From the NCBI RefSeq assembly GCF_000813125.1, contig NZ_BASE01000046.1, positions 1 to 64,000 on the forward strand: a DNA stretch of 64,000 nucleotides, given 5' to 3'. The stretch's first letter is position 1; each line of letters starts with the position of its first letter. Source of the DNA: Mesobacillus selenatarsenatis SF-1 (GTDB taxonomy: Bacteria; Bacillota; Bacilli; Bacillales; Cytobacillaceae). Under the pieces are notes generated by a model. It saw nothing but the letters and a program-made list of their open reading frames with translations. It did not search any database and was not told the origin of the DNA. Shown here in pieces: positions 58,375 through 64,000 of this stretch. The translations under genes and the position numbers were made by a program.

Positions 58375-60484
58375 AGAAGGCGTGAAAAACCAGATCCGCA
58401 AAGGTGAAAAGCTAGTCACAACACATTGCTGCTACTGCGGGATGCAGTGCGGCATGCACATCCGCGTTGATGAAAAGAATAACAAGGTTGTCGGTGTTGA
58501 ACCGCGTTATGACTGGGTTTTAACAAAAGGAAAGATGTGTCCTAAAGGGGTCACAGCTTACCAGACGATCGATCATCCGGACCGAATCAAGACTCCTCTG
58601 ATCAAAAAGAACGGCAAGTTCGTCGAAGCAACATGGGACGAAGCTTTGGATTTGATTGAGAGCCAGTATAAAGGAATTCAGGAGAACTACGGAAAAGATG
58701 CGGTCGGCGTTTACGGCGGCGTGTCGATGACAAATGAGAAGTGCTACCTTGTTGGCAAGTACGCCCGTGTCGGCCTTGGAACTCGTTACATTGACTATAA
58801 CGGCCGTTACTGCATGAGCTCTGCTGCCGGCGGTTTCAATAAGACATTAGGTATGGACCGCGGCTCTACGCTTCCTTGGACTGAGCTTGAGCACACTGAT
58901 ACTTTCTTCATGGCAGGTTCCAACACAGCGGAATGCCATCCGACAAGCATCCAGTGGTTCTGGAAGGCGAAGGACAAAGGCGCAAAGCTGATCGTAGCAG
59001 ATCCGCGTGAAACTGCAACAGCACGAGTTGCTGACGTCCACCTTGACCTGCTTCCAGGGACAGACTCAGCTTTGGCGAACGGAATCATGCACCTCTTAAT
59101 CAAGCATGATTACGTGGATAATGAATATGTCCAGGAACGCTGCAATAATTTTGAAGAATTAAAAGACATGACGGCGAAATTCACGCCAGAATACACATCA
59201 AAGCTTACAGGTGTTGCAGCTGAGAAAATCATCAAGGCAGCACACATTTTCGGAAAATCACCACGCTCAGTCGTCATGTTCGCACGCGGTGCGGAACAGC
59301 AGACTTCCGGCGTTGACAATGTAAGTCTATATACATCTATGGCATTATTAAGAGGCCAAATCGGCAAATTCGCATCAGGTGTTGCCACTTTCACAGGACA
59401 GGGTAACGGCCAGGGTGGTCGCGAACACGGCCAGAAAGCAGATGCTCTTCCAGGATACCGAAAAATTGCAAACCCTAAAGATGTTGAGCATGTTGCTGGC
59501 GTCTGGGGCATCAAGCCAGAAGAAATGCCTAAGGAAGGCGTTTCCGCATATGAAATGTTTCATCTGATGCAGAACAAGACGATCCGCGCATTGCATGTCA
59601 TCTGCTCGAATCCGGTTGTTTCATCACCAAATATCAACTACGTCCAGGATTCACTAGAGAAGCTTGACTTCCTTGTCGTAAACGACTTCTTCATGTCAGA
59701 AACAGCCGAGCTTGCAGATGTAGTCCTTCCGGCAACGACTTGGGCGGAGGACGAAGGAACGACTACAAATATCGAAGGCCGTGTCATCCGCATACGTAAA
59801 GTGGTTGATCCAATTGGCGAATCGAAGCCTGACTGGGAAATCATGAGCATGATCGCTGACCGCCTTGGTAAAGGAAAGTACTTCGATTACAGCGAACCAA
59901 GAGAGATTTTTGACGAGCTTCGCCACGCTTCAAAAGGCGGAAAGGCTGATTACTACGGTGTAACTTACGAAAAAATCGACGAGCAGGACGGCGTTTTCTG
60001 GCCAGCACCTACAGAAGACTCCAAGGGAACTCCATCCATTTTCCAGGAGCGTTTTGCTACGGAAGATGGAAAAGCGAATCTTGCAGTCTGTGATTTCAGA
60101 GGACCTTCAGAGGTTCAATCAAACGAGTATCCTTTATGGCTGACTACAGGCCGCGTTGTCTTCCATTACTTATCAGGTAACCAGACACGACGCGTTGACT
60201 TCCTGATGGAGCAATGCCCTGAGCCATTCGTTGAAATGCACCCAGAACTGGCAAGCAAGTACCAGATTGAAAACGGTGAAAGAGTGAAGCTTTCCACACC
60301 ACGTGGCGAGATGATCACTCCGGTTAAAATAACAAAAGCAATCCGCAAAGACACAATGTTCGTCCCTTACCACTGGGGCAAAAAGCTGGCAGTCAACCAA
60401 TTGACCAGCCCGGCACTGGATCCATTCTCAAGGATGCCTGAATTTAAAGTCTGTGCTGTAAAGCTTGAAAAACTGACTAAATAG
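58355..60484 (+). CDS. NasC-like molybdopterin oxidoreductase, probable nitrate reductase catalytic subunit
   Basis: A 709-residue Mo-bis-MGD enzyme. The N-terminal 4Fe-4S site is C25xxC28xxxC32 with C62 in GKMCPKG. C153 in NGRYCMSSAAGG is the expected Mo ligand of nitrate reductases (Cys, not Ser or Sec). GVYGGVSMTNEKCYLVGKYARVGLGTRYIDYNGR and TGQGNGQGGREHGQKADALPGYRK follow the pattern of B. subtilis NasC closely. There is no Tat signal, so it is cytoplasmic. Unlike nas loci it is encoded with a membrane cytochrome and a ferredoxin. Substrate other than nitrate cannot be excluded. Confidence 0.87.
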   Translation: MSQFLVKEGVKNQIRKGEKLVTTHCCYCGMQCGMHIRVDEKNNKVVGVEPRYDWVLTKGKMCPKGVTAYQTIDHPDRIKTPLIKKNGKFVEATWDEALDLIESQYKGIQENYGKDAVGVYGGVSMTNEKCYLVGKYARVGLGTRYIDYNGRYCMSSAAGGFNKTLGMDRGSTLPWTELEHTDTFFMAGSNTAECHPTSIQWFWKAKDKGAKLIVADPRETATARVADVHLDLLPGTDSALANGIMHLLIKHDYVDNEYVQERCNNFEELKDMTAKFTPEYTSKLTGVAAEKIIKAAHIFGKSPRSVVMFARGAEQQTSGVDNVSLYTSMALLRGQIGKFASGVATFTGQGNGQGGREHGQKADALPGYRKIANPKDVEHVAGVWGIKPEEMPKEGVSAYEMFHLMQNKTIRALHVICSNPVVSSPNINYVQDSLEKLDFLVVNDFFMSETAELADVVLPATTWAEDEGTTTNIEGRVIRIRKVVDPIGESKPDWEIMSMIADRLGKGKYFDYSEPREIFDELRHASKGGKADYYGVTYEKIDEQDGVFWPAPTEDSKGTPSIFQERFATEDGKANLAVCDFRGPSEVQSNEYPLWLTTGRVVFHYLSGNQTRRVDFLMEQCPEPFVEMHPELASKYQIENGERVKLSTPRGEMITPVKITKAIRKDTMFVPYHWGKKLAVNQLTSPALDPFSRMPEFKVCAVKLEKLTK

Positions 60485-60498
60485 GAGGAACGGCCACT

Positions 60499-61050
60499 AT
60501 GAATAAAATAATGTATCTAGAATTTGAGCGCTGTATAGGATGCCGTGCCTGCCAGGCAGCCTGCCGTGAGTGTGGGGACCATGATGCCAAGGAACGGAAC
60601 TATGTAGAATATGTAGACTTCACTGAATCCCGCCAGACATTCCCGATGCTTTGCATGCAATGTAAAGACCCAGCATGTGCGCGTGTCTGCCCGGCAAACG
60701 CCATCCAAATTACCGATGAGGGCGTAGTCCTGTCGGCGATGGAAGAAAAATGTATCGGTTGCCGTAACTGTACATTCGGCTGCCCATTCGGTATCCCTAA
60801 ATTCGATTTCGAAACAAACAAAATGTACAAATGTGATATGTGCTATGACCGAACTCGTCATGATATCGCGCCAATGTGTGCATCTGTTTGCCCGAGTGAT
60901 GCAATCCGTTTCATCGACTTCGATGAAATGCAGCAATTGCGCAGAAAACGTACCCAAATGAACCTGGTTGAAGGCAAAAAGCCTCAAGAGGGCAATAAAT
61001 GGGATTATGTGCCTGAATTCTTCGGTGTTTATACTGATTCACAATCATAA
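60499..61050 (+). CDS. Four-cluster 4Fe-4S ferredoxin subunit
   Basis: A 183-residue electron-transfer protein of the DmsB/HycB/NarH-like type. Four Cys groups hold four 4Fe-4S clusters: CIGCRACQAAC near the start, CMQCKDPACARVCP, CIGCRNCTFGCPFG, and CDMCYDRTRHDIAPMCASVCP. It would carry electrons from the membrane cytochrome to the NasC-like subunit. ATG follows AATAGGAGGAACGGCCACT, 14 bp after the catalytic gene. A terminator closes this first unit. Confidence 0.92.
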   Translation: MNKIMYLEFERCIGCRACQAACRECGDHDAKERNYVEYVDFTESRQTFPMLCMQCKDPACARVCPANAIQITDEGVVLSAMEEKCIGCRNCTFGCPFGIPKFDFETNKMYKCDMCYDRTRHDIAPMCASVCPSDAIRFIDFDEMQQLRRKRTQMNLVEGKKPQEGNKWDYVPEFFGVYTDSQS

Positions 61051-61058
61051 TTTAATGG

Positions 61059-61106
61059 AGCCGGCCAGAAAAGAGCGCTAAGTTCATTAGGGCCGGCTCT
61101 ATTTTT
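61059..61106 (+). terminator. Terminator after the ferredoxin gene
   Basis: GAGCCGGCC / GGCCGGCTC strong stem and T5, splitting the cluster into two transcription units. Confidence 0.85.
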
Positions 61107-61130
61107 CTGGATTTAGCCCAATTTTAAAAT

Positions 61131-61275
61131 TTATTGGCGAAAATCTGATTTTATTGGCGGTTTTCACAAGTTTATTGGCGAAAATATGATTTTATTGGCG
61201 AAAACCACCAACTTATTGGCGAAAATAAAATTATATTGGCGACTTGGAAATTTTCAGCGATTTTTTCCAGTTGGG
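61131..61275. repeat. TTATTGGCG box array, copy 3
   Basis: Six boxes start at 61131, 61151, 61172, 61192, 61213 and 61234 (the last is TATTGGCG). The second is followed by GTTTTCACAAGT, the same position as in copy 2. The terminal module is GACTTGGAAATT, then GATTTTTTCCAG, with only partly matching arms. It lies between the ferredoxin terminator and the Mrp gene. Confidence 0.92.
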
Positions 61276-61336
61276 TTTCAACTAATTTGATATAAGGTAG
61301 GGAATAATAACCCATCCAAAAAAAGAGGTGCTTAAC

Positions 61337-62077
61337 ATGTTAAAAGGAAATGTGCTGGCGGTGACAAGCGGCAAAGGCGGAGTAGGGAAGTCTTCATTAT
61401 CAGTGAATCTTGCGCTTGCGCTGCAAAAACTTGGCAAGTCAGTTGCAATCATCGACCTTGATATATATGGATTCAGCGTACCAAAAATACTTAATATAGA
61501 TGCAAAACCAAAAACGTTCAATGGAAAAATCATTCCGGTTGAGGCGCAAGGCATCAAGGTGATGTCAATGGGTTTCCTGGTAAAGGACAATGAACCGATC
61601 GTCTGGCGCGGCCCAATGCTCGGGAAAATGATCCAGCATTTTACAGAAGATGTCCTCTGGGGAGAAATGGATTATTTCATTCTTGATATGCCTCCTGGCA
61701 CCGGGGATGTAGCCCTTGATATGCACCTGATGATTCCGCAGAGCAAGGAAATCGTCGTGACGACACCGCATAAGGCAGCATCTTTCGTGGCGGAACGCGC
61801 CGGATCAATGGCAATCAAGAGCAAGCATGAAGTCATCGGCGTGGTCGAGAATATGTCATATTTCAAGCCTGAAGACAGCGACCAGAAGTACTATATCTTC
61901 GGAAAAGGCGGCGGTGAGGAGCTTGCATCGCAGCTCGGTACGGAATTGCTCGGGCAGCTGCCGATCCAGGAAGCGGATGAGAATAGTGAGACTCCTGCAA
62001 TCGCTGCGGAAACTACCTCGCTGTTTAAAGAATATCTTAACCTGGCAGAAAAAATCGATGTTAAGTTTCAGCTCTAG
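61337..62077 (+). CDS. Mrp/NBP35-type P-loop ATPase
   Basis: A 246-residue MinD/ParA-superfamily ATPase of the Mrp/ApbC type. The deviant Walker A is [21 protein letters not shown] (residues 10-30). [39 protein letters not shown] is the characteristic Mrp block. The DUF59 domain found on full-length Mrp is absent, and so is the usual CxxC. Mrp proteins act in Fe-S cluster insertion, fitting its place beside ferredoxin, Rieske and molybdoenzyme genes. ATG 61337 follows AAGAGGTGCTTAAC. Confidence 0.9.
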   Translation: MLKGNVLAVTSGKGGVGKSSLSVNLALALQKLGKSVAIIDLDIYGFSVPKILNIDAKPKTFNGKIIPVEAQGIKVMSMGFLVKDNEPIVWRGPMLGKMIQHFTEDVLWGEMDYFILDMPPGTGDVALDMHLMIPQSKEIVVTTPHKAASFVAERAGSMAIKSKHEVIGVVENMSYFKPEDSDQKYYIFGKGGGEELASQLGTELLGQLPIQEADENSETPAIAAETTSLFKEYLNLAEKIDVKFQL

Positions 62078-62095
62078 GAACGGGAGGATTTGGCT

Positions 62096-62623
62096 ATGAG
62101 TGATGATAAAAAACAGAACCATCATGAAGATGATAAAGATATGATCAAGCTGATTGATAATCTGAACAGGAAAGACGATGTCCATTTGAATAGAAGGGCG
62201 TTTTTGAAAGCTTCGTTTGGTGCGACTGTGGCCATTGGGCTTGCAACGACACCATTTGGAATCTTCACATTCCTGCGCGATGAAAACGGTGAAGTGAAGC
62301 GAGTAGAAATCACCGATATTGAAGATCTGGCAGTCGGCGAATCAAGAAACTTCAACTACCCGACGAAGAATGAACCGGCCATTTTAGTGAGGACACCGGA
62401 GGACAAATTTGTCGCGTACAATAATAAATGTACTCACCTTCAATGCCCAGTATTCTACGAGCATAAGGAAAATGTCTTGCTGTGCCCTTGCCACAAAGGT
62501 TATTTCAATGTAGACAGCGGCCAGCCTATGGCAGGACCGCCGCAGCGCGAGCTTCCAAAAATCCTTCTTGAAATCAAAGATGGCAAGGTTTTCGCAGTAG
62601 GGAGGGAAGTAAGGCATGGATAA
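62096..62623 (+). CDS. Tat-exported Rieske 2Fe-2S protein
   Basis: A 175-residue Rieske protein. The N terminus has a twin-arginine membrane anchor, NRRAFLKASFGATVAIGLATTPFGIFTF (RR at residues 33-34), so the domain faces outside. The cluster motifs are CTHLQCPVFYE and CPCHKGYF, with two Cys and two His, followed by the Pro loop GPPQRELP. It resembles QcrA-type Rieske subunits but no cytochrome bc genes are adjacent. It starts after GGGAGGATTTGGCT and overlaps the next gene by 8 bp. Confidence 0.92.
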   Translation: MSDDKKQNHHEDDKDMIKLIDNLNRKDDVHLNRRAFLKASFGATVAIGLATTPFGIFTFLRDENGEVKRVEITDIEDLAVGESRNFNYPTKNEPAILVRTPEDKFVAYNNKCTHLQCPVFYEHKENVLLCPCHKGYFNVDSGQPMAGPPQRELPKILLEIKDGKVFAVGREVRHG

Positions 62624-62813
62624 AAAAAGAGTAGCATTCTTCTCGATCTTCCTGTTCCTTGCTGTCAATGTATTCTCACTATCCAACGCGATCGAGGGTT
62701 ATTATGGCCATGAAGATGAGCGAGTATATGGTGGGGTGATTGTCGCGCTGATTTCTACTCTGCTGGCAACAACAGCATTCTTCATTTGGAGGAAGGCAGA
62801 GTATAAAAAGTAA
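62616..62813 (+). CDS. Small two-helix membrane protein
   Basis: A 65-residue protein with two hydrophobic segments (VAFFSIFLFLAVNVFSLSNAI and GGVIVALISTLLATTAFFIW) joined by EGYYGHEDERVY. Its start overlaps the Rieske stop, so it is co-translated and probably a membrane partner of that protein. Family not recognised. Confidence 0.7.
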   Translation: MDKKRVAFFSIFLFLAVNVFSLSNAIEGYYGHEDERVYGGVIVALISTLLATTAFFIWRKAEYKK

Positions 62814-62924
62814 GCTGGTGGCGATGATAAAAAGAGAGCTCTTTTTTAATATGGCCAATTTGCGGCAGCACTTGAAATTGGTTGCCCGATTGTTACGAAA
62901 AGAGTCTGAAAGGGAGGATTCAAC

Positions 62925-63146
62925 ATGGTTTCCCATTCTTTTAACGATCACGACAGCAAAAAAGAATCAATTGAGGAAGTACTTGAAAATTCCGTTGAAA
63001 TTGAAGAAGATTTGATGCGTACGTACTTGATAACAGCTGAACGAGTCCACGAAGATCCTGAGCTGAAGGAACGCCTTGAGAACTTCGCTGAAGGAAATGC
63101 GAAACGGACCAAGCAGCTGATTGATGAATTGAATAAAGAAAAATGA
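62925..63146 (+). CDS. Small acidic helical protein at the end of the redox cluster
   Basis: A 73-residue, highly charged helical protein (EDLMRTYLITAERVHEDPELKERLENFAEGNAKRTKQLIDELNKEK) behind a strong AGGGAGGATTCAAC site. The pattern is like a short ferritin-like or rubrerythrin-type helix pair, but it is too short to bind metal by itself. Function unknown. A competing frame upstream (62818-62924) is described among the rejected items. Confidence 0.7.
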   Translation: MVSHSFNDHDSKKESIEEVLENSVEIEEDLMRTYLITAERVHEDPELKERLENFAEGNAKRTKQLIDELNKEK

Positions 63147-63149
63147 AAA

Positions 63150-63175
63150 AGCAGCGGAATTTCCGCTGCTTTTCT
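63150..63175. terminator. Rho-independent terminator at the end of the redox cluster
   Basis: AAAAGCAGCGGAA / TTCCGCTGCTTTT perfect stem next to the stop codon, also usable by the convergent gene. Confidence 0.9.
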
Positions 63176-63192
63176 TAAGGTATGATTGATTT

Positions 63193-63702
63193 TTAGCTAA
63201 ATTGGTTAGTCGGCACAATCTTGATATTTTCCCCTTCGAACTTCCTCTCCCCAAATAGGGTGATCAAGGTGCAGCTCGTGATTCGGAACGGACTTTCAGC
63301 GATTTCATATTCAGCAAGCAGGCCGGCCCCAAGTTCTTCTCCTTCTGGATTTAAGGCCTGTACGTTCTGACCTTCTAGTGTCCTTAATTTGGCTTTCATC
63401 AAGAATACCTTCCACTCTTCCCAGTTCTTAATCAAAAACGCCTTCTCACCATTCTCCAAATAGCCTAGCTGGCAGCCTCTTTCATCGATGGCAGCTTCGT
63501 TTCCATAGCTGAGCTCCATGATTATATCCCGTAAAAATTGAAATTCATCGAGGTCAAGGTATGGGTCAATCTGGAATTCAACTTCGTTTCCACTTTCCTT
63601 TATTGTAGCGATTGTTTTGTTGTTCCTTACGACAGATTTTTTTTTGATATGTTGTGATTTAATATGTTCTAGGGGAGTCCCCATAATTTTTAAAGTCAGC
63701 AT
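63193..63702 (-). CDS. Hypothetical protein, possibly LURP-one/tubby-like
   Basis: A 169-residue soluble protein, mostly beta strands (EVEFQIDPYLDLDEFQFLRDIIMELSYG, LRTLEGQNVQALNPEGEELGAGLLAEYEI, FGERKFEGENIKIV). Strand-rich patterning and ESPFRITSCTLITLF suggest a tubby C-terminal or LURP-one type fold such as YxjI, but I cannot confirm it. ATG 63702 follows AAAGGAGATTATT. Monocistronic and convergent with the redox cluster. Confidence 0.65.
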   Translation of the reverse strand: MLTLKIMGTPLEHIKSQHIKKKSVVRNNKTIATIKESGNEVEFQIDPYLDLDEFQFLRDIIMELSYGNEAAIDERGCQLGYLENGEKAFLIKNWEEWKVFLMKAKLRTLEGQNVQALNPEGEELGAGLLAEYEIAESPFRITSCTLITLFGERKFEGENIKIVPTNQFS

Positions 63703-64000
63703 AATAATCTCCTTTATTCGGTCATCTTAATACCTTCATTATAATGATTTTGCCCTATCTGCGGTGTGACAAACTTCATTAAGTCCCCATAAACTCAGGA
63801 TATAGTTCGAAAGCTATAGATAATGATATCATTCGACAGTAACTGGCAAAAAACTGGGGCGTTTATTAAAAAGGTTACAAACTTTGCAGTGCTTGTAGCA
63901 AAACTGAAAGCTGGCTGAAATCTTGAATGAAAAATAGTTTGGTAGAATACAATGATAAGGTTTGAGGGCAAGCCGCAAAAGGGAAAAAGAACAGTTAGCT
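63703..64000. other. Intergenic end region with an FNR-like half-conserved site
   Basis: No ORF is visible. TGTGACAAACTTCATT at 63765-63780 shares TGTGA and ACTTCA with the perfect FNR-like box at 57002, but its right arm is TCATT. Further right, AT-rich sequence with promoter-like character probably serves a gene beyond the window. Confidence 0.4.

Noticed and set aside
57205-60484. Formate dehydrogenase as the identity of the molybdoenzyme
   Set aside because: The Mo-ligand position reads RYCMSSAAGG with the TGQGNGQGGREHGQK block, which follows NasC-type nitrate reductases. FdhF-type enzymes have Sec or Cys in a different context. Not fully excluded.
62818-63015. 65-codon frame between the two-helix membrane protein and the last gene of the redox cluster
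   Set aside because: Its second half overlaps the 62925 gene, which has the better ribosome site and composition. The first part (MIKRELFFNMANLRQHLKLVARLL) has only a weak GGTGG site, so it was not called, though a relic is possible.

Overview
The window reads as chromosome of a spore-forming, low-GC Gram-positive rod of the Bacillaceae, near Bacillus or Mesobacillus. Evidence: strong AGGAGG-type ribosome sites, many TTG and GTG starts, a SleB-like spore/cell-wall hydrolase, an InhA-type M6 protease, LytST, PxpABC, a Bacillus-style thiamine salvage operon, and dense Rho-independent terminators. I saw no rRNA, tRNA, prophage, CRISPR array or transposase gene. The species call is inference from gene content only.

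Layout. 0.1-5.8 kb: MFS exporter, SleB-like hydrolase, a small frameshifted ORF, acetyltransferases, a DUF2089/SHOCT-like operon and a secreted glycerophosphodiesterase. 5.9-9.0 kb: pcp plus pxpB-pxpA-pxpC, a complete route from N-terminal pyroglutamyl peptides to glutamate. 9.1-15.8 kb: small membrane proteins, a zinc-ribbon DNA-binding protein, an HTH regulator with its MFS exporter, RluF-type pseudouridine synthase, SRPBCC and DUF2254 proteins. 16-23 kb: a PAS-GGDEF-EAL protein, an Old Yellow Enzyme gene broken by one stop codon, and a leucine dehydrogenase-like/ptb/buk operon for branched-chain acyl-CoA. 23-28.4 kb: panE, then lytS-lytT and cstA with a 50-residue partner, probably pyruvate or carbon-starvation uptake under CcpA. 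28.9-34.6 kb: DUF4097 protein, pepT, two small membrane proteins, then a TPP riboswitch and thiM-thiD-thiE-thiW. 34.7-44.9 kb: exonuclease, TrhA/hemolysin III, DUF1836 and HTH proteins, PAS histidine kinase, coiled-coil protein, hydrolase, Gfo/Idh/MocA oxidoreductase, InhA-type protease, acetyltransferase. 45-56.7 kb: a tandem hairpin array, glnS, a RocB-like M20 hydrolase, subtilase, OsmC, DUF421, MFS, split ThrE exporter, phosphatase, YhdH-type reductase. 57-63.2 kb: an anaerobically regulated-looking redox cluster (cytochrome-b-like membrane protein, NasC-like molybdoenzyme, four-cluster ferredoxin, Mrp ATPase, Rieske protein, small membrane protein).

The most unusual material is non-coding. 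One repeat family (three full copies and one decayed copy) has six TTATTGGCG boxes spaced 20-21 bp, ending in a CTGGAAA/TTTCCAG hairpin. A second, separate array has eight 51-52 bp units, each carrying a TGACAG/CTGTCA inverted repeat, plus a ninth unit with a longer, compensated stem. Two copies of a MITE-like element with imperfect terminal inverted repeats and target-duplication-like flanks sit at 9.6 and 36.1 kb. The redox cluster, which joins a Nas-type catalytic subunit to a membrane anchor and a Tat-type Rieske protein behind an FNR-like box, is the best candidate for an under-described protein system.
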